Shown: positions 17,099 to 26,401 of the stretch, piece by piece
How the letters are laid out: each line of letters opens with the position of its first letter
Numbering within the stretch: position 1 is the first letter of the stretch
Assembly (NCBI GenBank): GCA_025055175.1
Contig: JANWYT010000028.1
Location: 1 to 64,000, forward strand
Direction of reading: 5' to 3'
Origin: Anaerolineae bacterium
Lineage (GTDB): Bacteria; Chloroflexota; Anaerolineae; Aggregatilineales; Phototrophicaceae
Length of the DNA stretch: 64,000 nucleotides
Translations under genes and position numbers: made by a program
Notes under the pieces: model-generated
What the model saw: only the letters and a program-made list of their open reading frames with translations
The model's database searches: none
Told to the model about the DNA's origin: nothing

Positions 17099-17698
17099 AT
17101 GCGCGCTTCCCTCTTCTTTTGTGTGCTGCTATGCGTTGCGGGCCTGTCCCTGGCCCAAGCGCTGCCGCCTCAGCTAGGCGAGAATCCACAAGAGACTAAC
17201 GTCTACTTGGTCGCGCCCTTTGGCCCACAAGGCCTCAGCGCCGACTTGACGCTGTCAGAGACGCTGACAGGGCGCTGCGACGCACCCTCAGAGCGGTCTG
17301 TCCGCCCCGATGCTTGGCGCTGCCAAAGCGCCGATGGCCGCAGTTTCGATCCCTGCTTCCGGAACACATTTAACCCTCTGGATGGGCGCGCCGCCTGCTT
17401 GCCCAACCCCGTCTTGACTGATGTCATCCTGATCGAGACAGGTGAGGCGCTGGTGCAGCAGCCGCGCTCAGGCACAGCTCAACCCTGGGCGGTAGAACTG
17501 AGCAACGGCCTCATCTGCACGCGCACTAGCCCTGCCCCTTTCAGCGTGGGCGGCCTAAACGCTGAATACGCCTGCGGCCAGCAAACATATATCTTTGGTC
17601 AGCCCGAAGCTCGCGAGCCGTTCTGGCGTGCCTACGTTGGCACGCCGGGCCGTAGCGCTCGCCTGATCTTCCTACGCTTGCTCCGTGTTTGGTTCTGA
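17099..17698 (+). CDS. Secreted protein of unknown function
   Basis: A 199-residue protein with a signal peptide (MRASLFFCVLLCVAGLSLAQ). The mature part has six or more cysteines (RCDAPSER, WRCQSAD, DPCFRN, AACLPN, LICTRT, EYACGQ), suggesting disulphides outside the membrane. No family was recognised; the segment around FDPCFRNTFNPLDGRAACLPNP may be a Cys-rich beta fold. It overlaps no other real gene and is followed at once by the recombinase-like gene. Confidence 0.65.
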   Translation: MRASLFFCVLLCVAGLSLAQALPPQLGENPQETNVYLVAPFGPQGLSADLTLSETLTGRCDAPSERSVRPDAWRCQSADGRSFDPCFRNTFNPLDGRAACLPNPVLTDVILIETGEALVQQPRSGTAQPWAVELSNGLICTRTSPAPFSVGGLNAEYACGQQTYIFGQPEAREPFWRAYVGTPGRSARLIFLRLLRVWF

Positions 17699-17717
17699 GG
17701 ATAGCCAACGAGGGCCG

Positions 17718-18704
17718 ATGGATCACAAACGAGACACCTTCGACTTCAGCCGCGCCATCGCCGAACATACTCGCAGCAGCAACACTCAGCGTGCCTACTT
17801 CCGCTGGGTTGAACGCTATTTTGTCGTCTACGCCGATTGGAAGTCACAGACTGGCTCTGCGCGTCGCAAGCGCATGAAGGCCCTCAAAATCTCATCCATC
17901 CAGCGCCATGTACGCCCCAACAAGCTGCGCGAATGGCTAGACAACCTACTCGCCCAGGGCCACAGCCGCCAAAGTCTAGATCAAGCGCGTGCCGCCATCG
18001 TCACCCTAGCCGAGTTGGCCCATGAAGCTGGGGTGATCGAAGCGGACATGCTGCGTCAACTCAAGAAGACGCCTGTCCCCAAAATCAAGCACAAGACCGA
18101 GCCAGAGCGTATCCTAAGCGCTGATGAGCTGCTCCTCTTGCAGAAGGCCGCGCGCGACTCGGCCAGCAACGACGCGCAGCGCATCCGCAACCAAGTGGTG
18201 ATGACTATCCTCTGCACCATGCTATTGCGCCGCGAGGAACTAGCGATGGCCCGTTGGGGCGACTTGGGCGTCGCTGACAACAAGCGGGTCGTCCTGCGCC
18301 TGGCCGATGGCCAGGTCGACGTACCGCGCGCAGTGGTCAGCCTGTTAGATCGCTGGCGCGCCGCCATCGCCGAGAGCGACAGCGAACCGCTGCCTGCATC
18401 TCCGCTGATACGGCGCATCTGGAAAGGGGGACGAGTGGCTAAAGGTGGCGTCTCGCCAGACGGCATTTGGATGATCGTGCGCGACTGCGCCCTAGTAGCT
18501 GGCCTGGGTCACGTCACCCCGGACGATCTGCGGCGCTCGGTTGCTGCTTTGTGGCTGGCTCAGGGGATGAGTCTAGAAGACTTGAGCAAAGCGCTGCGCC
18601 ACCGCAACACCCTCATCACCAGCAAATTCATCGCCCGCATCACAGAGGGCCAAGACAAGCCGAACGCCTCGATGACTGAGTCGCAAGGCCAAGACGAGGA
18701 TTAG
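17718..18704 (+). CDS. Tyrosine-recombinase-like protein, probably catalytically inactive
   Basis: A 328-residue protein with the two-domain layout of phage-type integrases. The N-terminal SAM-like core-binding domain spans residues about 10-115 (SNTQRAYFRWVERYF; NLLAQGHSRQSLDQARAAIV). In the C-terminal domain Arg I is present (LLRREELAMARWGDL), but the box II motif H-x-x-R reads TPDDLRRS with Asp in place of His. The final region LRHRNTLITSKFIAR keeps His but has Phe where the nucleophilic Tyr is expected. Without this Tyr strand cleavage is not expected, so it may be a domesticated DNA-binding protein. The ATG at 17718 follows GAGGGCCG. It overlaps the convergent MFS gene by four bases. Confidence 0.7.
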   Translation: MDHKRDTFDFSRAIAEHTRSSNTQRAYFRWVERYFVVYADWKSQTGSARRKRMKALKISSIQRHVRPNKLREWLDNLLAQGHSRQSLDQARAAIVTLAELAHEAGVIEADMLRQLKKTPVPKIKHKTEPERILSADELLLLQKAARDSASNDAQRIRNQVVMTILCTMLLRREELAMARWGDLGVADNKRVVLRLADGQVDVPRAVVSLLDRWRAAIAESDSEPLPASPLIRRIWKGGRVAKGGVSPDGIWMIVRDCALVAGLGHVTPDDLRRSVAALWLAQGMSLEDLSKALRHRNTLITSKFIARITEGQDKPNASMTESQGQDED

Positions 18705-19957
18705 TCGCCAACGGCAGGAGCGACGTTGAGCTGAGCCAGCGTCGGCAGCCTGAGCAGGCGCTTGTAAGCAAAAAACGCCGCACAGAAGAACAGCAAGGCC
18801 GTGAGGGCGAATGTGCCGCGCAGTCCAAAGCCTACCGCTACCAAAGAACCCACTAGTGGCGCAATGGCCTGCGAACCGCTCACCATCGCGTTGTCCAAGC
18901 CATAGACCGCGCCTTCTTCGCCAGGTTGCGTATATTGAGCCAACAGAGCGCTCAGCGACGACAGCACTCCGCCTATGCCAACTCCGGCCAACACTTGCAG
19001 CAGCAGGAAGTGGCCGTAGTCTTGAACAATCACCTGAGGCAGGTAGCACGAGGCCGCGAACAAAGCGCTCAAGACTAAGACGCCAGCGTGGCCCACCCTG
19101 TCGCCGTAGCGGCCAAGCATCACGCCGCTGATGGTGGCTGAGGCGGAAGTCAGCGAAGTCGCCAGGCCAGTGTAGGTGCTAGTGTGATCAGCATTGGGAG
19201 GCAGCAGCGCCAGCACGAACAGCGGCGCAACTGGCACTAGCGTCGTGCGCCCCAGGCCAGCCATGAAGCGCATGGCCAGCGCAGTCGGCACGCCACGCGC
19301 GTGTAGGACGTGAGACCACTGCTCCAACAAACCTAGCTTTTTGGCGTTGCTGGGGACGGGTGCATGGAAGTTCTCATGTACTCCGAAGCCGATCATGACA
19401 CTAGACAGGGCCAGCATGGCAGCCGTGATGGAGAAGGGCATGGCGAAGCCGAAGGCATCGGCCAGGACGCCGCCCAACAGCGGGCCGAGCGCCACTCCGG
19501 CCCACAGGGACACTTGCAACGTCCCCATCGCGAAGCCCATGCGCTCGCGCGGGGCGACGGCAGCAACCAGAGCATTGTTGGCGGCAATTGTGCCAGTGAC
19601 CGCTCCTTGTAGCGCGCGCAGAACGAGCAGCTGCTCGACTGACTGCACACAACCCATCAAGAATAACAGCACCGTGCCGCCGATAGTGGCGCGCAGCACC
19701 ATTGGTTTGCGGCCCACGCGGTCGGCCACCGCCCCCCACAGCGGCGAGGCGATCATCATCGTGATCCCCGTCACCGAGAAGACTAGGCCGCTGGCTAGTT
19801 CCACGCCCACGTTGAAAGTTGAGCCGAGGCTCTTCACGTATAGCGGCAAAAAAGGGAAGATGAGCGAGAAGCCCGTCGAGGTGAACAGTTGGGCAAAGCA
19901 GACGATGGCGAGGGTCGAGCGCCACTTGTCAGGGGATTGACGAGTTGATGGCTTCAT
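18701..19957 (-). CDS. MFS transporter (drug-efflux type)
   Basis: A 418-residue transporter with about twelve hydrophobic helices. The MFS loop 2-3 motif is clear: SPLWGAVADRVGRKPMVLRA, repeated weakly in the second half as GRYGDRVGHAGVL. The first half reads like the multidrug efflux DHA1 group (LRALQGAVTGTIAANNALVA). The ATG at 19957 is preferred over an upstream in-frame start because MKPSTRQS leads directly into the first helix. Substrate unknown. It is monocistronic, convergent with the recombinase-like gene. Confidence 0.85.
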   Translation of the reverse strand: MKPSTRQSPDKWRSTLAIVCFAQLFTSTGFSLIFPFLPLYVKSLGSTFNVGVELASGLVFSVTGITMMIASPLWGAVADRVGRKPMVLRATIGGTVLLFLMGCVQSVEQLLVLRALQGAVTGTIAANNALVAAVAPRERMGFAMGTLQVSLWAGVALGPLLGGVLADAFGFAMPFSITAAMLALSSVMIGFGVHENFHAPVPSNAKKLGLLEQWSHVLHARGVPTALAMRFMAGLGRTTLVPVAPLFVLALLPPNADHTSTYTGLATSLTSASATISGVMLGRYGDRVGHAGVLVLSALFAASCYLPQVIVQDYGHFLLLQVLAGVGIGGVLSSLSALLAQYTQPGEEGAVYGLDNAMVSGSQAIAPLVGSLVAVGFGLRGTFALTALLFFCAAFFAYKRLLRLPTLAQLNVAPAVGD

Positions 19958-20076
19958 CAAGATTGATCCATGTGTAAAGTTGAGCGTACTCTCATCATAG
20001 ATCAAAGCGCGCACCTACTTCAAGCAGTCCAAATAGTGCCAGAAGAGCAGGATGGCCCTGAGCTATCGGTGGTCTG

Positions 20077-21174
20077 TCAGGGCCTGAGCCAGCCTATCAG
20101 CGTGGCAGAAGCGACGCGGCGCAAGTGACCATCGGCCAATTGTAGTTTCCATGTACCATCCTGCTGGGGACTAGTGAGCAGGATAGCACTGTTATCATCC
20201 GTCCAAGCGATGGGATGGACATAGGTGGTGATAGGATTGCTCAAGGGGCGCTGACTGCTGTTGACCAAATCTGCTAGCATGAAGACCGTCTCCACCTCTT
20301 GCCGCGCTGTGCCGAAGTTCTCTACGCGGGTCAGGGCGTAGACCGCGAAGCGGCCATCGGGGCTGATGAGGATTTCGCCGGCCTGGGTGTAGTTGAGCAG
20401 ACGGTTGGCCAGGACGCGACCCTCAGTGCCGCGTTGAAGATCATAGAAGCGCAAGTCGAAGCCGCGTTGATCGGTGGTCAGGGCCAGGCGCAGATACAAA
20501 TCACCACGAAAGCCGGCGCCACAATAACAAGACGGCTCGTTGGGCAGCGCTTCCACGCGGCCATCGTCCAAGAAGACGCGGAATAGACCGGCAAATTGTT
20601 CATAGGCTACGAAGGGCGCTAGCCCGTCGGGCTGCGCGTCCATGAAGAGCTGGCCATAGTCGGCGCTGAAGGCTATCGGCAGGGCGCGAATCCCCTGGCG
20701 CGGGCCATCGCGCAGCACGACGCCGCGCTCTGTGCCGTCACGCCGAGCAATCTCTGTCGTCGTCACCAAGCCCTCGGCGTTAGGGCGCGTGACTGTCCAG
20801 GCTATGCGAGTCTGCACTTCATCGACGATCCAATCGACGCGCAGCGCGTCGTCTGGCAGGCTGACGAAAGCATGTGGGACAGGTTGGCGCTCCGGCTCAA
20901 GCCACATGACACGGCGCGTCAATGGGTCGAAGTACAATACCCCAGCGCCGAAAGGGGTGAAGCGTTCACCGCGCACTTCTTGACTGATCTGCGCGCCTGT
21001 TAGGCTGTTCAAGAAGATTAGCCGCGCTGTGCCTGCCCCATCCAGATTGCGATTGACGAAGACTTGCCAGACAATTTGCGGCGGGAGCGTCGGCGTGACA
21101 GTGGGCTGCTGACCTTGGGCAAGAGGCAGGCTCAGACTTAGGGCCAGCAACGCCAACAGCAAGCGTTCAGGCAC
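20077..21174 (-). CDS. Secreted beta-propeller-like protein
   Basis: A 365-residue protein with a signal peptide (MPERLLLALLALSLSLPLAQG) and then a Thr/Pro linker (QQPTVTPTLPP). The remainder contains repeating beta-strand blocks that end in patterns such as ISPDGRFAVYALTRVE and AWTDDNSAILLTSPQQDG, typical of TolB/WD40-like propeller blades. It probably binds something outside the membrane; no enzyme motif is seen. It overlaps the end of the Sir2 gene by eight bases and is the last gene of the MBL-Sir2 transcript. Confidence 0.7.
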   Translation of the reverse strand: MPERLLLALLALSLSLPLAQGQQPTVTPTLPPQIVWQVFVNRNLDGAGTARLIFLNSLTGAQISQEVRGERFTPFGAGVLYFDPLTRRVMWLEPERQPVPHAFVSLPDDALRVDWIVDEVQTRIAWTVTRPNAEGLVTTTEIARRDGTERGVVLRDGPRQGIRALPIAFSADYGQLFMDAQPDGLAPFVAYEQFAGLFRVFLDDGRVEALPNEPSCYCGAGFRGDLYLRLALTTDQRGFDLRFYDLQRGTEGRVLANRLLNYTQAGEILISPDGRFAVYALTRVENFGTARQEVETVFMLADLVNSSQRPLSNPITTYVHPIAWTDDNSAILLTSPQQDGTWKLQLADGHLRRVASATLIGWLRP

Positions 21175-21937
21175 GCAGGCCCTCCAGCAGGCGCGGCAAG
21201 ACCTCCCCAGCAGGCGCGTCTAGCCAAATATCACTCTGATGAGTGATAGCGCTCTCATGAGGATTGACTTCAATCAGCGGCACACCGCGCTGTTTGGCCA
21301 GGTAGGGTAGGCCAGCGGCAGGGTGTACTAGGCCAGACGTGCCGACGACCAGGGCCAAATCGCAGGTCGCGAAAGCGTCGTAGGCGCGCTGGAGCGCTTC
21401 AATGGGCAGAGCCTCATTAAACCAGACCACGTTGGGACGGAGCGGCGCGCCGCAGTGCGGGCAGGGCGGTGGCACGACTTCCGTCGGTGGCAAAGCGTCT
21501 TCGTCGACCAGAGTTGGGCTGCCTCGACAGTCGGCGAAACATTTGGTCTGGAAGATTCGTCCGTGCAGGTGGATCACCTGGTGGCTGCCAGCCTGTTCGT
21601 GCAGCTCATCCACGTTTTGAGTGACGAGGACGGTCTGTGGACGCAAATGCTGAAGCTGTGCCAGGGCATAGTGGCCCGGATTCGGCCGGGCCTGGCGTAC
21701 CAAGTCGCGTCGATAGGCATACCACTCCCAGACCAAGCGCGGGTTAGCACGGAAGGCCTGAGGCGTGGCGAGCTGAGTGGGGTCGTATTTAGCCCACAAG
21801 CCGTCCATCGCATCGCGGAAGGTAGGGACGCCGCTCTCTTTGCTAGCGCCAGCCCCGCTCAGGATGGCGATTCGCTGAGCCGCGCGCAGGATGACAAGAG
21901 CAGCTTTCAAGGCGTAGTCGTCCATATCAGGCTTCAC
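21167..21937 (-). CDS. Sir2-family NAD-dependent protein deacylase
   Basis: A 256-residue sirtuin. The NAD-binding motif is LSGAGASKESGVPTFRD, the catalytic region is TQNVDELHEQAG...IHLHGRI with the active-site His, and two Cys pairs (CFADC and CPHC) form the zinc site. It ends with the cofactor-binding GTSGLVHPAAGLPYLA and EVNPHES. Such enzymes remove acyl groups from lysines and release nicotinamide. It is coupled to the MBL gene upstream (four-base overlap) and the propeller gene downstream. Confidence 0.93.
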   Translation of the reverse strand: MKPDMDDYALKAALVILRAAQRIAILSGAGASKESGVPTFRDAMDGLWAKYDPTQLATPQAFRANPRLVWEWYAYRRDLVRQARPNPGHYALAQLQHLRPQTVLVTQNVDELHEQAGSHQVIHLHGRIFQTKCFADCRGSPTLVDEDALPPTEVVPPPCPHCGAPLRPNVVWFNEALPIEALQRAYDAFATCDLALVVGTSGLVHPAAGLPYLAKQRGVPLIEVNPHESAITHQSDIWLDAPAGEVLPRLLEGLRA

Positions 21938-22959
21938 AGGACGCTGTACATCAAGCTAGGGTTGTCGTCGTGTTCGAATTCGTGGAGGTTGGCGACTGCC
22001 AAGTAGCCGCGATCGTACAAGTATTCAACGTGCGCGCCAGCCTCTTGCAGGGCCAGCAGCACATCGAAGCCATGTTTGTCTGTGTAGAGCTGCTTGCTGA
22101 TTTCGCTGATCGTCAGGGGATGGTCGGCGCTGCGGATGATGTCTAGGACGCGTTCAGCCTTCAAATCTAGGCGGCTTTGTAGCTCATGAATGCGGGCGTG
22201 CAGATCATCGATGGGCGATTCGTGGCCACCTAGCGTCAGTCGAATGCCATCCAGGGTGGCCATCTTGCGCAACGATTCGCGGTAATGGCCGACACCAGTG
22301 TAGTGCGTAATGCTCTCGGCAGCCAGGTGCGGCGAAGTGCGCGGCAGGATATGGTCGGCGCTGAGCAGGACGTCGCCCAGACGAATGGCCACTTGGCCGC
22401 TGCAATGGCCAGGGACGTGGTAGAACTCCATGCCTGGCAGCGGATGATCCTCGTCGATGACGAAATCGACCTTGAGCGAACGGACGTGCTTCTTGCTGAA
22501 GCCGTACATCTCCATGAGTTCGGTCAGGCGCTCTTGACGCACACCAGCCCGTACTAGGTAAATCTCCAAATTCTTGGTAGCGACGACGACGCGCTCTTCG
22601 TAGTTGGTCAAGACGCGCTTGTCCAGCGGATGGATGGCCACTTGGGGCGCGCCGATAGCTCTGATAGCATCGCTCAGACCACCAAAATGATCGACGTGGC
22701 CGTGCGTAATCAGCACGCGGCGTATATCGCCGACATCGAAGGCTTCGCCAAAATCCTCGCGGACGGCGCGCAGGCCATCCAGCAGGTCTTGGCTGCTGCG
22801 TCCGTAGCCAGAGCCAGCGTCGATCAGCGTCGGTACGTCACCCCCCAATACCAGATAGGCATAGCCGACGAAGCCGTTGGGGAAGACGATCATCGGCAGA
22901 CGATAGATCGTCAGGCCGTGATTGGTCTGATAGCGTTCGATTGGTGGCAGTTCAGACAT
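21934..22959 (-). CDS. Metallo-beta-lactamase-fold hydrolase with C-terminal winged helix
   Basis: A 341-residue protein. The MBL metal motif is LITHGHVDHFGGLSD, followed by further ligands in FYHVPGHCSGQVAIRLGDVLLSADH and a late GGHESPIDD. After the hydrolase domain, residues about 255-320 look like a winged helix (RVLDIIRSADHPLTISEIS, KHGFDVLLALQEAGAHVEYLYDRG), as in LACTB2/glyoxalase II-like proteins. The ATG at 22959 is preferred although the frame is open further upstream: the product then starts MSELPP and an extended -10 lies 67 bases before it. It heads an operon with the Sir2 gene. Confidence 0.87.
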   Translation of the reverse strand: MSELPPIERYQTNHGLTIYRLPMIVFPNGFVGYAYLVLGGDVPTLIDAGSGYGRSSQDLLDGLRAVREDFGEAFDVGDIRRVLITHGHVDHFGGLSDAIRAIGAPQVAIHPLDKRVLTNYEERVVVATKNLEIYLVRAGVRQERLTELMEMYGFSKKHVRSLKVDFVIDEDHPLPGMEFYHVPGHCSGQVAIRLGDVLLSADHILPRTSPHLAAESITHYTGVGHYRESLRKMATLDGIRLTLGGHESPIDDLHARIHELQSRLDLKAERVLDIIRSADHPLTISEISKQLYTDKHGFDVLLALQEAGAHVEYLYDRGYLAVANLHEFEHDDNPSLMYSVL

Positions 22960-23025
22960 CGCACTTCGCTTTCTGGCGGAACACATCTGAGCTGAAGACG
23001 CACAAGGCTCGCAGGCCACGTGCAA

Positions 23026-23034
23026 ATTATAACA
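23026..23034 (-). promoter_or_regulatory. Extended -10 promoter of the MBL-Sir2 operon
   Basis: On the minus strand TGTTATAAT is a perfect extended -10 element, 67 bases upstream of the MBL start codon. Confidence 0.55.
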
Positions 23035-23071
23035 CTGCCAGGCCGCAACAAGAGAAGGTTGAGACAGTCCT

Positions 23072-23671
23072 TCAAAAACCCAACTGCTTGAGCAGCGCAG
23101 GAATTTGAGCGGCAGCCCTGCCACGATGGCTGATGGCGTGCTTGACCTCAGCGGGCAGTTGTCCGAACGACAAGGCGTAGCCATCAGGCTGGAAGAGCGG
23201 ATCATAGCCGAAGCCCTGGCCTTCGTCGCGTTCTTCTGGCAACACCAGTCCTTCACAGACTCCTTCAGCCTGCGCCCAGACGTCACGCGCAGGATCATAG
23301 AGGACAGTCACACACACAAAGCGCGCTCGGCGCTGCTCCAGCGGCACGCCGCGAAGTTGTTCTAACAGATAACGCCGGCGTCCACCGTCGTCTAGGCCTG
23401 CGCCGCCGTAGCGCGCGCTGTAGACGCCAGGCGCTCCATCCAAGACATCAACGACCAAGCCGCTGTCATCAGCCAGGGTGAGCAGGCCGCTAGCCCGTCC
23501 ATAGCCGCGCGCCTTCAGCAGCGCGTTCTCATGAAAAGTACTAGCCGTCTCTACGACTTCAAAGCCGCCCAGGCCTACATCGCGCAGACTGAGGATATGC
23601 CAATCGGGCAGCAAATCGCGATATTCGCGTAGTTTGCCTCGGTTGTGAGTGGCGACGAGCAGTTCGTGCAT
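23072..23671 (-). CDS. rdgB: XTP/dITP diphosphatase (RdgB/HAM1)
   Basis: A 199-residue protein of normal length for the family. The N-terminal substrate motif is LLVATHNRGKLREYRDLL (T/S-x-N-x-x-K), followed by TFHENALLKARGYGRASG, LTLADDSGLVVDVLDGAPGVYSARYGG and the C-terminal GFGYDPLFQPDGY and SHRGRA. The enzyme hydrolyses non-canonical purine triphosphates (ITP, XTP) and keeps them out of DNA. The ATG at 23671 is chosen since it starts exactly at the conserved N-terminus. Confidence 0.96.
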   Translation of the reverse strand: MHELLVATHNRGKLREYRDLLPDWHILSLRDVGLGGFEVVETASTFHENALLKARGYGRASGLLTLADDSGLVVDVLDGAPGVYSARYGGAGLDDGGRRRYLLEQLRGVPLEQRRARFVCVTVLYDPARDVWAQAEGVCEGLVLPEERDEGQGFGYDPLFQPDGYALSFGQLPAEVKHAISHRGRAAAQIPALLKQLGF

Positions 23672-23767
23672 GGTCTGAGTCTCTCTGTGAGTGCGCTGGA
23701 TGAACGCCGAGCATAATACACGACAGACGCGCCCTTGTGGACGTTGGCCTGGCCTTGAGCTGAGCAA

Positions 23768-25423
23768 TCAGGGCTTCAGGCGCACAATCTCAAACACAGG
23801 CCTGCCTGTCACGTCGTAGATGAGTTGTGGTTCTTGGATGTCGCGCCCTGCCGCTTTCAGCACCTCCAGAAAGGCTGCGCGACGCTGAAAGACAGTATCG
23901 CCCGGAGCGTGGAAGATGTACAAAGCATCTTCAGTGGCCAGGCTGGCCCGCACCCGATCTGCAAAGCCTGGGTCGGGCGCAAAGTCTGTGCCGGCGATGT
24001 CGATGGGCTGGCGCAGACCTGCTGAAAGGAAGCGCACTTGGTTCTGTATCCCCCAATCAACAGCGTAGAGCGGCGCGTCAGGCTCAGCGTCCAGCGCGTC
24101 CATCAGACGATAGACCGCAGCACTGTGGCCCAAGAAGCCTCCCAATCGGCTCAGATCGGCATGATAGGCGCGCACGACTGCTAAATCATGAGCAATCAGC
24201 AGCACCACCACAACCACCAGACTCAGACGCAGCCAGGCGAGACGGCCCGCCATAGCGCACCACAACAAGCCCAGCCACAGCGCTACACCCAGAGCAGGAA
24301 AGGGCATGACGATGGCCATATGCGTAGCCCATAACGCCGACACAGTGAAGACTGACGAGGCCAACATGAGCGTCACCGCTAGCGGCGCGAAGGCGAAGGC
24401 GCGCCAGCGCTCGCGCGCGCGCCACGCGCTGGCTAGGCCTGTCAACACGCCCAGCAGCGGCAGTATCCACCACCAGAGCGGATTATGATACTGAGGCCCA
24501 CTGGTCAAGTACCAGAACTGCTCACCTGTTAGCGTTACGCGCAGGTTATCCACTCGCCCCGCAAAATTTTCGATCAGCGAACGGTTATCCACGCCGTAGT
24601 ACGATGTGCCGCCGAAATCGCGCAGGATGGCGAAAGTGCCTCCCGTTTGCAGGTTATAGACGATGAGCATGAATAGACCTGCCGCCAAGCAAGCCCCTGC
24701 GATGAGCACCTGTCGCCAGCCAATGGCTATTCCCAAAGGCGCGAGCGAACGAGCGCGCAGGACATCGCGCAAGCGTGGCAAGCCATACAACAAGGCAAAC
24801 GCCCCTCCCACGCCGAAGACCGCCCAACCCGCCAGCAGCTTGGCCGAAATGCCCAGGCCTAGCAAGAACATCCCCAAATACAGCGAGCCAGGTCGACCGC
24901 CGCTGCGCCACCAGTGCCAGCCGCACAGCAGCGCCCCCAACGTCAGCGGCACTGTGACGAAGGTTACATAAACCCCCTGTCTGCTCCAGAAGATGAACGA
25001 GGGCTGCATGGCCAGCAGCAGCGTAGCCAGCAATCCCACCCATCGACCGCCCCAGGCCCGCCCCAACTGCTGCACCAGCAGCAACGTCACAATAGACGTG
25101 AGGACGCTCATCAGTCGCAACGACGCCACGTTGACGCCGAGCAGCAGAGCAAACGGCGCATACAGGTAAGTATTCACCGCGCCGATGTAGTCTTGGATCA
25201 TCAGCGGGAAGCGCTGGCCACCGATCCACAGGCCATGATCGCGCAGCGTCTCGTAAGGCAAGCCGCGCATGATCTGCACCAGCGGCACAACTTCCTGAGC
25301 TTCGTCGGGGTGCAGGCCTGGCAGCTCAATTTGCTGCCAGCACAGCGCAAAGAAGACGGCTAGGATGGCCAAAGTCACCATCACTTCGGCCACTAACCCC
25401 TTGTTGCGAAAGATATCGACCAT
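23768..25423 (-). CDS. GT-C family membrane glycosyltransferase (GT39/ArnT-like)
   Basis: A 551-residue protein with about eleven membrane helices. The first outer loop carries an acidic catalytic motif (LPGLHPDEAQEVV, with Asp-Glu), and the next loop reads RDHGLWIGGQRFPLMIQDYIG, as in dolichyl/polyprenyl-phosphate-mannose transferases. The C-terminal 120 residues form a soluble outer domain. Such enzymes transfer sugars from polyprenyl-phosphate donors to envelope acceptors. It is followed six bases later on the minus strand, in the upstream direction, by the CHAD gene, so the two probably share a transcript. Confidence 0.78.
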   Translation of the reverse strand: MVDIFRNKGLVAEVMVTLAILAVFFALCWQQIELPGLHPDEAQEVVPLVQIMRGLPYETLRDHGLWIGGQRFPLMIQDYIGAVNTYLYAPFALLLGVNVASLRLMSVLTSIVTLLLVQQLGRAWGGRWVGLLATLLLAMQPSFIFWSRQGVYVTFVTVPLTLGALLCGWHWWRSGGRPGSLYLGMFLLGLGISAKLLAGWAVFGVGGAFALLYGLPRLRDVLRARSLAPLGIAIGWRQVLIAGACLAAGLFMLIVYNLQTGGTFAILRDFGGTSYYGVDNRSLIENFAGRVDNLRVTLTGEQFWYLTSGPQYHNPLWWWILPLLGVLTGLASAWRARERWRAFAFAPLAVTLMLASSVFTVSALWATHMAIVMPFPALGVALWLGLLWCAMAGRLAWLRLSLVVVVVLLIAHDLAVVRAYHADLSRLGGFLGHSAAVYRLMDALDAEPDAPLYAVDWGIQNQVRFLSAGLRQPIDIAGTDFAPDPGFADRVRASLATEDALYIFHAPGDTVFQRRAAFLEVLKAAGRDIQEPQLIYDVTGRPVFEIVRLKP

Positions 25424-25429
25424 GAGGTG

Positions 25430-26317
25430 CTAGGCGGCGCGGCGCGCCCGCCACACCGCAAAGCGCATCCACATGCGAGCTAAAAATTCGTTAGGCCGCT
25501 GAGCGTAGAGCGCAGCGCCCAGGCTCAGGGCCTCCTGTTCCAGGCGACGCGCTTCGACCTGGGCCATCGCGATGAGCGCGCGCAGGTCTTCGGGCTGCTG
25601 GCGTAGCTTGGCTTCTAGCACCACCTGATCGTGGGCCAGCCCCAACTGCTCGCCCAGATCGTCGGCTTGCTGGATGAGCGCTTCTAGGCCTTCCAACTCG
25701 CGGAACAGGGTCAGGTGATACCACAAGCGCTTGACGCGCTTGCGCCATTCGTGGAAGGCCTCAGGGCTAGAGTCGGGCCGAGCTTGCAGCGCTTTCATGG
25801 TGCGCCGTCCCGCACGATAGGTGGCCCGCAGGTCTGCTGCTACCAGCGCGAAGCCATCGCGCGGCCACAAACGCCACTCGTCAGCTTCGTGGCCCAAGAC
25901 TTCCAAGTCATCGCTCAGGCGCTGACGCAAGTCAGGGTCGCTCAGCACAGCGGCGAGCTGAGCGTCAGCTTCGGCGAGCCAGCGCTGATGGACAGCTTGG
26001 TACGGCGCTGGATTGTCTAACTTGGCCAAGTGCGCCGCCAAGCTCTGAGCCACCACGTAACCGTCGCGAGCTGGGGCCAGATCGTTGGCGCAGCGGCGCA
26101 GACGTTCATTGGCTCGGTGGTAGGCCACCTCACCTATGCTGGTGCGCACCAGCCGCAACAAGGCGCGCAAGCGCTTGAAGGCCTTACGCGCTTCGTACAG
26201 GCCTTTATGCGGTTCGTCGGTGCGAGCCAGGCCTTCCAAGATGATTTGTGACTGCGCTTGGACGATACGGCGCAGGCCGTCGTCCAGCCATTCATCAGCT
26301 TTGAGAGTGTAGGACAT
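25430..26317 (-). CDS. CHAD domain protein
   Basis: A 295-residue helical protein with the conserved basic and histidine motifs of CHAD domains: KGLYEARKAFKRLRALLRLV in the first half and AFHEWRKRVKRLWYHLTLF in the second. CHAD domains bind inorganic polyphosphate through these basic surfaces. It lacks the CYTH triphosphatase domain often fused or neighbouring, so it is a stand-alone CHAD. The ATG at 26317 is chosen because MSYTLKADEWLDDGLRRIV matches the family start. With the pst operon in the same window a link to phosphate storage is possible but only inferred. Confidence 0.88.
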   Translation of the reverse strand: MSYTLKADEWLDDGLRRIVQAQSQIILEGLARTDEPHKGLYEARKAFKRLRALLRLVRTSIGEVAYHRANERLRRCANDLAPARDGYVVAQSLAAHLAKLDNPAPYQAVHQRWLAEADAQLAAVLSDPDLRQRLSDDLEVLGHEADEWRLWPRDGFALVAADLRATYRAGRRTMKALQARPDSSPEAFHEWRKRVKRLWYHLTLFRELEGLEALIQQADDLGEQLGLAHDQVVLEAKLRQQPEDLRALIAMAQVEARRLEQEALSLGAALYAQRPNEFLARMWMRFAVWRARRAA

Positions 26318-26401
26318 GATGATGAGCCTTTCTGAAACAACTACGACCGAGGACACCATCGGGCCAAAGAGGATAGCCGCTCCAGAATGCATACACCAGC
26401 C

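Noticed and set aside
18573..19049. 158-residue minus-strand open frame overlapping the recombinase and MFS genes
   Set aside because: Composition is Arg/Gly/Ser-rich as in frame shadows, and it overlaps two well supported genes.
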